Shown: positions 47,603-56,687 of the stretch, in pieces
How positions within the stretch are numbered: position 1 is the stretch's first letter
Layout of the letters: each line of letters opens with the position of its first letter
Notes under the pieces: generated by a model
Database searches by the model: none
What the model was told of the DNA's origin: nothing
What the model saw: only the letters and a program-made list of their open reading frames with translations
DNA from: Kibdelosporangium persicum
Lineage (GTDB): Bacteria; Actinomycetota; Actinomycetes; Mycobacteriales; Pseudonocardiaceae
Direction of reading: 5' to 3'
Length of the DNA: 64,000 nt
Assembly: GCF_013280595.1 (NCBI RefSeq)
Contig: NZ_JAAATY010000001.1
Coordinates: forward strand, 127,986 to 191,985
Translations under genes and position numbers: made by a program

Positions 47603-48409
47603 TCAGATCGTGAACGGGAGCGCGAACGCCACCTTCTCCGCCAGGTCGGCGTCGCCTTTCACCGTGGTACGACCGAATCCGAGTTCCACCGGCATCCGGC
47701 CACCAGCCAATCGGGTGAAAACCGTCGACGACATCGTCAGTGTCGCGGTCGCTTCGCCCGCCAACTGCGGCACCACCGTGGCGCGACCGTCGACCTGGAC
47801 GTGCAGCCGGCGCCGGACCGGGCCATCGAGGTCGAACGTGACCGACGATCCCTGCGGCGCTTTCGCCTTCTTGCCGACGATGTAGCCCAGCGCCACCGAA
47901 ATCTCGTCGAGCGACATCTCGGCCGGATCGCCCGACTCGTGGCCCGGCCGGTCGACCGCTTCCCGGACATCCTGTTCGTGCATCCAGCAGTCGAACACCC
48001 GGATCCGCATGAACCTGGCGTACGTGTCCTGGCCCGCCGGTGTCCACGAGGGAGCGTCGAAGTCCTCTTCGGACATCGCGGTGAGCGCCTCGGCGCGGGT
48101 CGCGGTGGCCTCGCGGAAAAGCCGGTGCACGTCGGCGGGGGACTGGGCGCGCATCGACTCCACCCAGCACTCGTTGAGCGCGGCGATGTCGTTGTGCACG
48201 TGCGGGTATTCGCGGACGCCCGGCACCTCGGGCGGCTGCTTGCCCGACAGGTTGAGTTCCGTGCCGACGATGTGGGCGACCACGTCCTGCACCGACCAGC
48301 CCGGCAACGCCGTCGGCGTCTTCCACTGCTCCTCGGGCAGTTCCGCCAGCAGCTGGTCGATCGAGGACCACTCGTCGATCAGCGTCTGCACCGTCTTCGC
48401 CTTGGTCAT
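47603..48409 (-). CDS. Mycothiol-dependent maleylpyruvate isomerase-like (MDMPI/DinB fold) protein
   Basis: A 268-residue protein. The N-terminal four-helix domain has [20 protein letters not shown] and later [20 protein letters not shown], the His-containing motifs of the MDMPI/TIGR03083 family that bind metal and mycothiol. A C-terminal SCP2-like domain follows ([20 protein letters not shown]). Members act as mycothiol-S-transferases or isomerases. The ATG has GGAGGG upstream and overlaps the DsbA-family stop by 4 bp. It is the last gene of a coupled TetR-DsbA-MDMPI operon, which supports a role in thiol or electrophile defence. Confidence 0.87.
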   Translation of the reverse strand: MTKAKTVQTLIDEWSSIDQLLAELPEEQWKTPTALPGWSVQDVVAHIVGTELNLSGKQPPEVPGVREYPHVHNDIAALNECWVESMRAQSPADVHRLFREATATRAEALTAMSEEDFDAPSWTPAGQDTYARFMRIRVFDCWMHEQDVREAVDRPGHESGDPAEMSLDEISVALGYIVGKKAKAPQGSSVTFDLDGPVRRRLHVQVDGRATVVPQLAGEATATLTMSSTVFTRLAGGRMPVELGFGRTTVKGDADLAEKVAFALPFTI

Positions 48410-49089
48410 GCGGTCCCTCCAGAGAAGTCGACGATCTCGCCTCGGTTGACGCTCACCCAGTCCCGTCCGTCCAGGTACGGCCGCAGGTGCTGGGCGATCA
48501 GGTGCTGGTCCGCCGGTGACTTGGGTCGTTGCAGTTCGTAGACGTGCGGCAGGTCCGCCATTCCGGTGACGACGTGCCACAGTTTCACCGCGTCCTGGCC
48601 TTTCGGCGGGTCGACCAGCACCGGCCCGAACAGTGTCTGGCCGTCTTCGAAGAACAGTGTCGGCACACCGAATCCGCCCGCGTCGACCACCCGTTGGTGA
48701 TCCGCTTTGACCTCGTCGTGTGTCGTCGGGTCGTTGATCGCTTCGTCGAACACGCCCGGGTCGTCGAGCAGTTGCCTCGCGACGGCCGGATCGTGGGGCT
48801 TCTCGCCCCGCATGTGCAGTGCTTCGCCGATTCTGGCGTACCAGGTGTCCAGGTGGCCCATGCCGCGCCTGCGTAGCGTGGCGCCGATCCGCATCAGCGA
48901 CCAGCCGTACGACCATTCCCGTTCCCACGGGTGCTTCTTGCCTTCGAACCGGTTGATCTCTTCGAGGCTGAAGAAGCGCCAGTTGATCGTGATGCCGATC
49001 CGGTCGCGCACCTCCCGCAGCCACACGGAGGTCTGGTAGGCGAACGGGCACATCGGGTCGAAGTGGAAGTCCACAGTGGAGCGTGTCAT
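48406..49089 (-). CDS. DsbA-family oxidoreductase, Rv2466c-like
   Basis: A 227-residue thioredoxin-fold protein with [20 protein letters not shown] at the N-terminus, giving a single-Cys active site (CPFA, Cys14), and the cis-Pro region [14 protein letters not shown]. The size and pattern resemble the mycothiol-dependent nitroreductase Rv2466c group of mycobacteria, which carries a CPxx site. With one Cys, it probably works through a mixed disulfide with mycothiol. It lacks a signal peptide, so it is cytosolic. It is coupled by 4-bp overlaps to the tetR gene before it and the MDMPI gene after it. Confidence 0.87.
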   Translation of the reverse strand: MTRSTVDFHFDPMCPFAYQTSVWLREVRDRIGITINWRFFSLEEINRFEGKKHPWEREWSYGWSLMRIGATLRRRGMGHLDTWYARIGEALHMRGEKPHDPAVARQLLDDPGVFDEAINDPTTHDEVKADHQRVVDAGGFGVPTLFFEDGQTLFGPVLVDPPKGQDAVKLWHVVTGMADLPHVYELQRPKSPADQHLIAQHLRPYLDGRDWVSVNRGEIVDFSGGTA

Positions 49090-49646
49090 CCCGGCTCCTT
49101 GAGGTTGGCGCTGATCAGCGCGCGGATTCCGGCGGCGATCTCGGTGGCCGGACGCAACCGCACCTTGGCGATGAGGATCTGCCCCTGGATCTGGGCGAGG
49201 ATCATCCGCGCCAGCTGCTCCGGCTCGACGCCGTCCCGGAGAGGCGCCTGTTCACACGCGGCGACGAGGCGCTTCTCCCACCGGTCGAACACCGCGGCCA
49301 CATGAACCCTCAGCTCGTCGTCGGTGGTGGACAACTCCGCCGCGAGGTTGCCGAACGGGCACCCCACGATCCGGCCGAACTTCTCCTCGAACGCGCCCTG
49401 GACGTCGGCGACCGCGCCGGCGACCGCGTAGAGGCCCTTGGCCTCGGCGAACCGCCTGTCGAACTCGGCCGCGTGCAGGTCGACCACGGCCTTGGCCAGC
49501 TCGGCCTTGGACGCGAAGAAGTGGTAGAAGCTGCCCTTGTGCACGTCCGCGGCCGTGCACAGATCGCTGATCCCGACCGACGCGTAGCTGCGCGTGAGGA
49601 ACATCTTCGCGGCCGACCGCACGATCCGTTCCCTCGACACCACCAT
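49086..49646 (-). CDS. TetR-family regulator of the thiol operon
   Basis: A 186-residue repressor with an N-terminal DNA-binding region ([40 protein letters not shown]) of the AcrR/NemR-like type. Cys residues in the ligand domain ([20 protein letters not shown]) could sense electrophiles, as in NemR; this is inference. The ATG is 6 nt after TAGCGT on the minus strand and the -35 lies inside a palindrome, so the gene is probably leaderless and self-regulated. Its stop overlaps the DsbA-family start by 4 bp. Confidence 0.88.
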   Translation of the reverse strand: MVVSRERIVRSAAKMFLTRSYASVGISDLCTAADVHKGSFYHFFASKAELAKAVVDLHAAEFDRRFAEAKGLYAVAGAVADVQGAFEEKFGRIVGCPFGNLAAELSTTDDELRVHVAAVFDRWEKRLVAACEQAPLRDGVEPEQLARMILAQIQGQILIAKVRLRPATEIAAGIRALISANLKEPG

Positions 49647-49666
49647 GCGGGCACGCTAGCGCCCTC

Positions 49667-49682
49667 TTGACTGGTCGGTCAA
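49667..49682. promoter_or_regulatory. TetR operator overlapping the -35 box
   Basis: TTGACTGGTCGGTCAA is an imperfect palindrome (outer TTGAC/GTCAA) typical of TetR-family operators. Read on the minus strand it contains TTGACC as a -35 box, 18 nt upstream of TAGCGT (49653-49658), the likely -10 of the tetR gene. Binding here would block the operon and might also affect the divergent esterase gene. Confidence 0.65.
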
Positions 49683-49786
49683 CTAGGTCCGCGTACGTCG
49701 AGTGGCGTACTCGGCGACCCGCTCGGCGACGGATGTGTGCGATGACCGCTCCCGGAATGGTGTCCCAGCAGGAGAAAGGAGTTCTG

Positions 49787-51094
49787 ATGGGGCAATCGGT
49801 ATTCGGCAGAGGGCTTGTCGTGACCCTCGTGTGCGCCGGGATGCTGGGCGGTGCGTCGGCGGCGTCCGCCGGGCGTTCGGAGCACCCGGTGACCGGCTGG
49901 GTCACCCAGACCATGGCGCCGCTTGACCGGGTCGATCCGGCGGGATCGCTTGACGATCTGGCGCCGCTGCGCGAGTCGGTCCGGCAGGCACAGATCGTCG
50001 GGCTGGGCGAGTCGGTGCACGGTGCGTCCGAGGAACTGCGGCTCAAACACCGTGTGCTGCGTGTGCTGGTCGAACAGTTGGGCTTCCGGTCCATCGCCTG
50101 GGAAGACCAGTGGACGACGGGCGTCGAGGTCGACGAGTACATCAGTGGCGGTGCCGTGGACCTGGGCGTGGTGCTCGGCAACCTGGGCCCGATGTGGCAG
50201 AACCATGAAGTGGCCGATGTGCTGCTGTGGCTGCGCGACTTCAACAAGGGGCGGGCCGACAAGGTGCGCTTCGTCGGCGTCGAGTACTACCTGACCGGTC
50301 TCTCGGCGTATGACGCCGTCGACGCCTTCGTCGCCCGGACCGCGCCCGAGCGGCTGGCGGAGGTTCGTGCCCACCTGCGGGTGATCCGTCCGGCGTCAGC
50401 GGACATCTTCGGGCACATCGCGAAGTACCAGGCCATCGTGGACAAGCAGCCCTTCATCACGGCTGCCCAGAAGGTCCATGACTTGGTCACGAGCCTGCCG
50501 CACAAGCCCGGAGACCGGGCTCATGCGCTGGCCGTGGGGCATGCCCGGCAGATCAAGTTCTTCTACGAGCACTACAGCCGCTCGGCGGCCGATGGCCTGG
50601 TGTACCGGGACGCCCGTGCTGCGGAGAACCTGCGGTGGTGGCGTGACCACAGCGGCGACAAGGTGGCGTACTGGGCGGCCAGCCCGCACGTCGCCAACGC
50701 CCCGCACCTGCGGATCGCGATTCCGCCCGACCCGGACATGCGCTTCGCGAGCGCCGGGTCGTACCTGCGCGACTGGTATGGCCGCCGGTACGTGCCGATC
50801 GGGTTCACCTTCGACCACGGCACGGTCAGCGTGAGCCCCGGCGAGACGGTCGCACTGCCCGCGCCTCCGCGGCACTGGTTCGAGTGGCCGTTGGGTGCCG
50901 TCCGCGCCGACCAGTTCGCTGTGGACCTGCGCGTGCCCGCCCCACCTGAGGTGCGGAGCTGGCTGCGGGCGCCGATCGTGACCCGTGGCCTGCCGGACCG
51001 CGGGCCGGGCTCCTACACCAGCGGCGGCTCGGTGGGGCAGTGGTTCGACGTGATCGTGCACCGCCAGAAGGTGACCCCCGCACAACCGGTCTGA
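49787..51094 (+). CDS. Secreted erythromycin esterase-family protein
   Basis: A 435-residue protein with a signal peptide (MGQSVFGRGLVVTLVCAGML, cleavage after ASAASA near residue 27). The body matches the erythromycin esterase/EreA-like family: IVGLGESVHGASEELRLKHR with the conserved Glu and His, FRSIAWEDQW, WQNHEVADVLLWLRDFNKG and VGVEYYLTG. Cytosolic Ere enzymes open macrolactone rings; secreted homologues have untested substrates. The ATG at 49787 is chosen for GGAGAAAGGAG upstream and because it begins the signal peptide. It is divergent from the TetR-DsbA-MDMPI operon. Confidence 0.88.
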   Translation: MGQSVFGRGLVVTLVCAGMLGGASAASAGRSEHPVTGWVTQTMAPLDRVDPAGSLDDLAPLRESVRQAQIVGLGESVHGASEELRLKHRVLRVLVEQLGFRSIAWEDQWTTGVEVDEYISGGAVDLGVVLGNLGPMWQNHEVADVLLWLRDFNKGRADKVRFVGVEYYLTGLSAYDAVDAFVARTAPERLAEVRAHLRVIRPASADIFGHIAKYQAIVDKQPFITAAQKVHDLVTSLPHKPGDRAHALAVGHARQIKFFYEHYSRSAADGLVYRDARAAENLRWWRDHSGDKVAYWAASPHVANAPHLRIAIPPDPDMRFASAGSYLRDWYGRRYVPIGFTFDHGTVSVSPGETVALPAPPRHWFEWPLGAVRADQFAVDLRVPAPPEVRSWLRAPIVTRGLPDRGPGSYTSGGSVGQWFDVIVHRQKVTPAQPV

Positions 51095-51102
51095 CAGCTA
51101 CC

Positions 51103-51152
51103 CCCTCGTGAGTGTTTATCAGTGTTAGAACACCGATAAACACTCACGAGGG
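51103..51152. repeat. 50-bp palindromic intergenic repeat, copy 4
   Basis: Identical to copy 2 over all 50 bases, with the TTAGAA-orientation centre. Here the flanking genes are in tandem: it follows the esterase stop by 8 nt and precedes the histidine kinase start by 23 nt, so it would separate two same-strand units. Confidence 0.95.
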
Positions 51153-51175
51153 CTGAGCTGGGGCAAACTCGGGTT

Positions 51176-52225
51176 GTGGCGGAGTGGACAAGGGACGCGC
51201 TGTGGGCAGGTGCCGTGCTGGCCGGTGTCCTGGGACTGACGTATCTGAACGGACCCGCGCCGGACGTGGCCGGGTTCGTCGTCATCATCCTGACGTGTGG
51301 GATTCTGGCGTTCCGGCGGCGCTTCCCGGTGTCGGTCACCGTCGGCACGATCATCGGCTGCGGCGTCTACTACCCGTTCGTGACAAGTTCCGGTCCGTTG
51401 CTGGCGGCCTTCGTCATCGCGCTGTACTCGGTCGCCGCCGCGGGACGGATCGTCCTGGCGATCGCGATCGCGGTAATCGCCATGACGAGCGTCGTGCTGG
51501 GCGAGATCGCGACGCCTGTCAGGCACGTCGACAACATCGCCATGTTCATGCTGGTCGGCTGGTTGGTCGCCGTGATCGCGCTCGGCGCCGTGAGCAGTGG
51601 CCGTCGTGCGCTCGTCGCCGAAGCGGAGAAGCGGGCAGCCGGTGACGAGCGCCTGCGCATCGCACGGGAGCTGCACGACGTCCTCGCGCACAACATCTCG
51701 TTGATCAATGTGCAGGCCAGCGCGGCGCTGCACCGGAGGAACAACGAGCCCGAAGCGCTGGAAGCGATCAAGCAGGCCAGTAAGGACGCGTTGCGGGAAC
51801 TGCGGGCGACGCTCGGTGTGCTGCGCCAGGTCGACGAACAGGCACCGACCAGGCCGCCCGGGCTGAGCCAGCTCGACGAACTGGTCGAACGCACCCGTGC
51901 CACCGGCCTGAAGGTCACAGTGGACGGCGAGCCCCGGCCGTTGCCGCCGGAGGTGGACCTGGCGGCGTACCGGATAATCCAGGAAGCGCTGACCAACGTG
52001 ACCAGGCATGCTTCAGCGCGGGCGGTGAACGTCCGGATCCAGTACGGCGACAAGGACATGCGGGTGCAGGTCGACGACGACGGCCGCGGCGGCGACGTGC
52101 ACGCGGGCAACGGGATTCGTGGTATGACCGAAAGGGCACGATCCGTCGGCGGCGAGCTGACCGTGCGAGGTGGAACCGGCGGCGTGCGAGTGTCGGCCAC
52201 GCTTCCGATTGGGGCGGAGCGATGA
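51176..52225 (+). CDS. NarL-type sensor histidine kinase
   Basis: A 349-residue kinase with five or six N-terminal membrane helices in the first 140 residues and almost no external loop, so it likely senses within the membrane. The HisKA_3 dimerisation region is ERLRIARELHDVLAHNISLI with His167. The HATPase part shows DLAAYRIIQEALTNVTRHAS, VDDDGRGGD and GIRGMTERARSVGGELTVRG. The GTG start follows repeat copy 4 by 23 nt. Its stop overlaps the response regulator start by 4 bp. Confidence 0.92.
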   Translation: MAEWTRDALWAGAVLAGVLGLTYLNGPAPDVAGFVVIILTCGILAFRRRFPVSVTVGTIIGCGVYYPFVTSSGPLLAAFVIALYSVAAAGRIVLAIAIAVIAMTSVVLGEIATPVRHVDNIAMFMLVGWLVAVIALGAVSSGRRALVAEAEKRAAGDERLRIARELHDVLAHNISLINVQASAALHRRNNEPEALEAIKQASKDALRELRATLGVLRQVDEQAPTRPPGLSQLDELVERTRATGLKVTVDGEPRPLPPEVDLAAYRIIQEALTNVTRHASARAVNVRIQYGDKDMRVQVDDDGRGGDVHAGNGIRGMTERARSVGGELTVRGGTGGVRVSATLPIGAER

Positions 52226-52881
52226 TCAAAGTCCTGCTCGCGGACGACCAGCGACTGGTCCGCGCCGGTTTCAAGTCCATACTGGACGGCGAGGACGACA
52301 TCGAGGTGATCGCCGAGGCCTCGAACGGCACGGAGGCGATCAGCCAGACCCGCGCGTGCGAACCGGACGTCGTGCTGATGGACGTCCGGATGCCCGAACT
52401 CGACGGCCTGGCCGCGACCCACGAGATCGTCCGGAGCTCGGCCGTCCGCGTGATCATCCTGACCACCTTCGACCTCGACGACTACGTCTACGGCGCGCTG
52501 CGAGCCGGGGCAAGCGGCTTCCTGGTCAAGGACACCGAACCGATGGAACTGATCCACGCCGTCCGCGTGGTCGCCCGGGGAGACGCGCTGCTCGCCCCCA
52601 CGGTGACACGCAGGTTGATCGCCGAGTTCGCGGGCCGGATCGACCGCCCGGCGCCCAGCCCACGGCTGAACTCGTTGACCGAACGGGAACGCGAGGTGAT
52701 GACCCTGGTGGCCACCGGGCTGTCCAACGACGAGATCGCCGCGAAACTCGTGCTCAGCCCGGCGACCGCGAAGACCCACGTCAGCCGGATCATGACCAAA
52801 CTGGACGTCCGTGACCGAGCACAACTGGTGGTACTGGCCTACGAATCGGCGATGATCACCCCCGGCTGGATGTCACCCTGA
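52222..52881 (+). CDS. NarL/LuxR-type response regulator
   Basis: A 219-residue regulator. The receiver domain begins MIKVLLADDQRLVRAGFKSI with phospho-acceptor Asp54 in VVLMDVRMPELDG and Lys in SGFLVKDTEP. The C-terminal LuxR helix-turn-helix is LTEREREVMTLVATGLSNDE and AKTHVSRIMTKLDVRDRAQL. It is translated with the kinase upstream (ATGA overlap), forming a normal pair. Targets are unknown. Repeat copy 5 follows. Confidence 0.93.
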   Translation: MIKVLLADDQRLVRAGFKSILDGEDDIEVIAEASNGTEAISQTRACEPDVVLMDVRMPELDGLAATHEIVRSSAVRVIILTTFDLDDYVYGALRAGASGFLVKDTEPMELIHAVRVVARGDALLAPTVTRRLIAEFAGRIDRPAPSPRLNSLTEREREVMTLVATGLSNDEIAAKLVLSPATAKTHVSRIMTKLDVRDRAQLVVLAYESAMITPGWMSP

Positions 52882-52894
52882 AACCCCAGCTCAC

Positions 52895-52944
52895 CCCTCG
52901 TGAGTGTTTATCAGGGTTAGAACACGGACAAACACTCACGAGGG
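52895..52944. repeat. 50-bp palindromic intergenic repeat, copy 5
   Basis: Same left arm; right arm GACAAACACTCACGAGGG has one mismatch. The centre is in TTAGAA orientation. It lies between the tandem two-component genes 52222-52881 and 53018-55243, 14 nt after the first stop, and so likely ends the first operon. Confidence 0.93.
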
Positions 52945-53017
52945 GGCGCTGGAACACGCCTGATCGGCGGCAGAATTACCCACCGGGACGCGGGGCACTT
53001 GTGCCTAACATCGGCGA

Positions 53018-55243
53018 GTGGGGTCCGCGGAACGGGAACTGTTGAGAATCGGGCTGCGGTACGCCCTGGGGTTGCGGCTGGTCGTGGTCGCCATGGCCAG
53101 CCTGGTGTCCCTGCTGCTGGAACCGGCGCGGGAACCCGTGCTCGCGGCGGCCGTCGTCCTGGTCCTCAACGGGTGGAACGCCTGGTACGCCTACCGCAAG
53201 GTGCGCAACGGCGGGATCTGGCTGACGGTGGCCGACGTCGCGGTGATGTGCGCGGCGTGCCTGACCCAGGTGTGGACCGCCACCCCCGACGCCGCGGCCG
53301 CCGCGAGCTGGGTGTTCGTCGCCGCGGCGATCACGGTCGTGTCGTACCCGTGGCAACTGGGGCCGATCACGCTCGCGGTCGCGACGCTCGTGATCATGGC
53401 GGCCTACCTGGCCGGCACGGCGGTGGCCGACCCCACCGGGTGGACGGCGAACGTTCCGGTGCAACTGTGGATGATCATGGAAGCCGCGCTGTCGTTCGCG
53501 TTGTACAGGTTCGTCCGGCGCGGCGCGCGGATCGCCGACCGGCTGGTCGCCCGCAACGAGGAACTACGCAGGCAAGCCGCGATCGCCTCGGCCCGGCGAG
53601 CCGACGAGCGGGAGTACCTGGCAGCGTTGCACGACACCGCCTCCGCCACGCTGCTGATGGTCGGCGCGGGGGTGGTGGCCAAGCCGGAAAGGTGGTTGTC
53701 CGAGCAGGCGGCGCGTGACCTGGAAGTCATCCGTGGCCGTGAGGACATCCCCGCGGGCCAGGTCGACCTGGTGGACATGTTGCGTGAGGTCACCGACCGC
53801 GCGCCGTTGACCATCACCTGGCAGGTGCCCGGCGCGGTGACCGTCCCCGCGGTCGTCGCGATCGCGTTGTCCCGTGGCACAAGGGAAGCCTTGACGAACG
53901 TGGTCCGGCATTCCGGGGTGCGGGACGCCGAGATCCGTGTCGGCCACCACGACGGCACCGTTTCGGTCGAGATCGTGGATCGCGGCAAGGGCTTCGACCC
54001 CGCGAGCGTGCCGGACAACCGGTTCGGCGTGGCACGGTCGCTCGTCGAACGGATGGACCGTATCGGCGGGAACGCCTCCGTGGCCAGCAAACCCGGCGAG
54101 GGCACCACGGTCCGCCTGGAAAGCCCGATCAGGATGGGGGAACCGGCGGGCGGGGACGCCGACATCATCGCCAACCGGTTCCTGCGGGGGCTGCGCTGGG
54201 CGATGGTCGCGATGAACCTGGTGATCCTCTACGGCCTGGACCTGCCGAAGATCCTGGCCAATCCGGAGTCGTACACGTCCGGCGCGACACAGTATCTGAC
54301 GCTCGGCGTGTGCACGTTCATCTCGCTGTGGGCCGGGTTCACCCTGTGGACCGGGGCTTCGCGGATTCCGTTGCGCTGGCCGTTGGTGTTCCTGGTGTTC
54401 GGGGTCTCGATCCTCGCCACCCAGGCCGTGCTGCCGGAGCAACGCCTGGGTTTCGCGCACTGGTCCGAAGGCGACGTGGCCTGGTCGTTGGTCCTGTTGC
54501 TGCTGGACGAACGCGCCGTGGTGTTCGCCGGGGTGGTCGTCCTGCAGTACGCGCTGACGTTCGTCCAGGTCTGGATCGGCGGCGTGAGCGCGGTGACCAT
54601 CGCGGGCGCGGTGAACGCGACCGTGCTCGTGCTGGCGTACCAGATGGCCGTCGGCATGATCGCGACCGTGCTGCGGGGAATCGCCGTGTCGGCCGCGAAG
54701 ATCGCGCGGGACGAGGAGGAACTGCGGACGTCGGAAGCCGTCGCGGATCAACTGCACGGTGACCGTAAGGAACGGTACGCCGTCCTCGCCGACACCACGG
54801 CGCCTTTGCTGACCGGCCTGGCTTCCGGGGCCCTGGACCCCGGCGACGCGACGGTCCGGCGACAGTGCTCGTTGGACGCGGCCAAGATGCGGCGCCTGTT
54901 CGCTGAGGGCACCCCCGACCCGCTACTGCACGAGCTGCGCGGATACATCGAACTGGCCGAACGTAACGGCGTCTCCGTACGGTTCGCCGAGCGCGGGCAA
55001 CGGCCTGTCGTGCCGCCCGAGGCCCGCCGCGCACTGACGGAACCCGCGGTCACGATGCTCACGACGGCCGTCAGCATGGCGCGGGTAACCGTTGTCGGCA
55101 CAGGGGAATCCGTGACCGTCAGCGTGGTCTCCGACTCACCGCCGGAGAGCGTCCCGGCAACGTCCCACAACGGGGTCACAAGCTCGACGGTGCACAGCGG
55201 ATCGCAGGTCTGGGTCGAGGTGACCTGGATGAGGGGTGAATGA
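53018..55243 (+). CDS. Double-length sensor histidine kinase with a degenerate second kinase half
   Basis: A 741-residue protein built as two membrane-plus-kinase halves. Half one: about four helices in residues 15-165, a HisKA_3-like EREYLAALHDTASATLLMVG with His205, and a HATPase domain (GTREALTNVVRHSG, VDRGKGFDPASVPDNRFGVA). Half two: five to six helices (about 388-550), then KERYAVLADTTAPLLTGLAS where the phospho-acceptor His is missing, and a weak remnant of an ATPase domain. The second half probably only senses or dimerises. The GTG start is 6 nt after TAACAT (53006-53011). A LuxR response regulator follows after 39 bp. Confidence 0.86.
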   Translation: MGSAERELLRIGLRYALGLRLVVVAMASLVSLLLEPAREPVLAAAVVLVLNGWNAWYAYRKVRNGGIWLTVADVAVMCAACLTQVWTATPDAAAAASWVFVAAAITVVSYPWQLGPITLAVATLVIMAAYLAGTAVADPTGWTANVPVQLWMIMEAALSFALYRFVRRGARIADRLVARNEELRRQAAIASARRADEREYLAALHDTASATLLMVGAGVVAKPERWLSEQAARDLEVIRGREDIPAGQVDLVDMLREVTDRAPLTITWQVPGAVTVPAVVAIALSRGTREALTNVVRHSGVRDAEIRVGHHDGTVSVEIVDRGKGFDPASVPDNRFGVARSLVERMDRIGGNASVASKPGEGTTVRLESPIRMGEPAGGDADIIANRFLRGLRWAMVAMNLVILYGLDLPKILANPESYTSGATQYLTLGVCTFISLWAGFTLWTGASRIPLRWPLVFLVFGVSILATQAVLPEQRLGFAHWSEGDVAWSLVLLLLDERAVVFAGVVVLQYALTFVQVWIGGVSAVTIAGAVNATVLVLAYQMAVGMIATVLRGIAVSAAKIARDEEELRTSEAVADQLHGDRKERYAVLADTTAPLLTGLASGALDPGDATVRRQCSLDAAKMRRLFAEGTPDPLLHELRGYIELAERNGVSVRFAERGQRPVVPPEARRALTEPAVTMLTTAVSMARVTVVGTGESVTVSVVSDSPPESVPATSHNGVTSSTVHSGSQVWVEVTWMRGE

Positions 55244-55282
55244 CTGTCACACCGCGCCACGGCCGGTTCCTACTGTGGTGCC

Positions 55283-55909
55283 ATGGGGATCACAGTCGGG
55301 GTGATCGAAGACCACCCGCTCTACCGCTCGGCCGTGGCACAGCTGCTCACGGAGTCACCGGACTTCGAACTCGACACGGTCGCCGAATCCGTCGCCCAGT
55401 TCGCGGTCCGGCGACGCTCGCCGGAGTCCGTGGTCGTCCTGGACCTCAAACTGCCGGGCGTGCGCGACTCGGCGGCGGTCATGGAAGTCGTCGGGATGGG
55501 CCACAAAGTGCTGGTGGTCAGCGCGCACGCCGGCCAGCACGAAGTGCTCAGCGCGATGGCCGCCGGAGCGCGCGGATTCCTGTCGAAGGACGTCGAGGCC
55601 GCCGAGCTGCTGCGGGCGTTGCGCCTGATCGCCATGGGGGAGAGCTACATCTCGCCGACTCTGGCCTCGTACATGCTTTCCGCCACGCGGGGCAGGCACG
55701 TGATCGAGCTGTCCGTGCGGGAGCGTGAGGTGCTTTCCCTGGTGGCGTCCGGGGAACGTGACCAGGACATCGCCCTGGAACTGGCCATCAGCATCCGCAC
55801 CGTCCGGTCCTATCTGGACAGGATCAGGGACAAGACCGGCCAGCGCCGCCGGTCGGAGCTCACCCGGTACGCGATCGAACAGGGCGTGCTGGCCCGCCGC
55901 TCCGCCTGA
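55283..55909 (+). CDS. NarL/LuxR-type response regulator
   Basis: A 208-residue regulator. The receiver begins MGITVGVIEDHPLYRSAVAQ with Asp54 in VVLDLKLPG and Lys in RGFLSKDVEA. The LuxR DNA-binding domain includes LSVREREVLSLVASGERDQD and SIRTVRSYLDRIRDKTGQ. It is most likely the partner of the double kinase upstream. The ATG comes 6 nt after TACTGT (55271-55276), so it may have its own leaderless transcript in addition to read-through. Confidence 0.92.
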   Translation: MGITVGVIEDHPLYRSAVAQLLTESPDFELDTVAESVAQFAVRRRSPESVVVLDLKLPGVRDSAAVMEVVGMGHKVLVVSAHAGQHEVLSAMAAGARGFLSKDVEAAELLRALRLIAMGESYISPTLASYMLSATRGRHVIELSVREREVLSLVASGERDQDIALELAISIRTVRSYLDRIRDKTGQRRRSELTRYAIEQGVLARRSA

Positions 55910-55943
55910 CACCGCCCCCGGACCACAGGATAAGGTCGGGGAG

Positions 55944-56681
55944 GTGATCGAGCGGATCGTGCACCGATACCTCACCGTGGCCGACCGGCTGCTGCCCGGC
56001 CAGATCACCGGCTTCTACCTGGTCGGCTCGGCCGCTCTGGGCGCCTGGCACGCCGATCGCAGCGACGTGGACTTCGTCGCGGTGCTGACCGGCGACCCCA
56101 GCCGGTTGCGGGCGCTGCATGTCCTGGGCAACCTGCGGACCGCGGGAGCGGCCGTGCTGCTCGGGAAACCCGGCATTCCGGGCACGATGAACGGCGTGTT
56201 CGTCGCCCCCGAGGACATGGCCAAGCCGGTGACGAGCATCCGGCCCATCGCGTCGCACAGCGGACGGCGGTTCAAGGCCGGACGCGGGTTCGACGTCAAT
56301 CCGGTGATGTGGAAGGTACTGCTGGACAAGGGAATCACGGTTCGCGGGCCCGCGCCGACGGAACTGGGCCTCGATCCGGAACCGGACAAGCTGCGGCAGT
56401 GGAACCTGGACCAGTTGACCGGCCACTGGCGGTCCTTCGCCCAGCAGTGCCTGTCCGACCGGCCGCCGCGCAAGGCGCTGACCCGCATGATCGGCCCGCC
56501 GAGACTGCACTGCACGGTCAGGACCGGACAGATCATCTCCAAGGACGAGGCCGTGCGCTACACGCTGGACACGTTCGGCGTGCGCCTGGGTGATCTGCGT
56601 GACCCCGGGCAAGCGGGGGAATTCATGCTCAGGGTGATTGAGGACGCCGGACGGGAGTGTTTTCACGCTCCCGGACGTTGA
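55944..56681 (+). CDS. Nucleotidyltransferase-fold protein (aminoglycoside adenylyltransferase-like)
   Basis: A 245-residue protein with the pol-beta nucleotidyltransferase motif GFYLVGSAALGAWHADRSDV followed by DFVAVL, giving the GS and DxD metal-binding residues. The C-terminal helical part (WRSFAQQCLSDRPPRKALTR, KDEAVRYTLDTFGV) resembles AadA/ANT-type proteins with a DUF4111-like tail. Antibiotic modification is possible, but the substrate is unproven. GTG 55944 lies 7 nt after TAAGGT (55931-55936), suggesting a leaderless mRNA. The gene is 34 bp after the response regulator. Confidence 0.8.
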   Translation: MIERIVHRYLTVADRLLPGQITGFYLVGSAALGAWHADRSDVDFVAVLTGDPSRLRALHVLGNLRTAGAAVLLGKPGIPGTMNGVFVAPEDMAKPVTSIRPIASHSGRRFKAGRGFDVNPVMWKVLLDKGITVRGPAPTELGLDPEPDKLRQWNLDQLTGHWRSFAQQCLSDRPPRKALTRMIGPPRLHCTVRTGQIISKDEAVRYTLDTFGVRLGDLRDPGQAGEFMLRVIEDAGRECFHAPGR

Positions 56682-56687
56682 GCGGGT

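Noticed and set aside
49787..51094. Macrolide resistance gene
   Set aside because: The protein has a signal peptide and belongs to the broad esterase family; no evidence ties it to macrolide hydrolysis in this organism.
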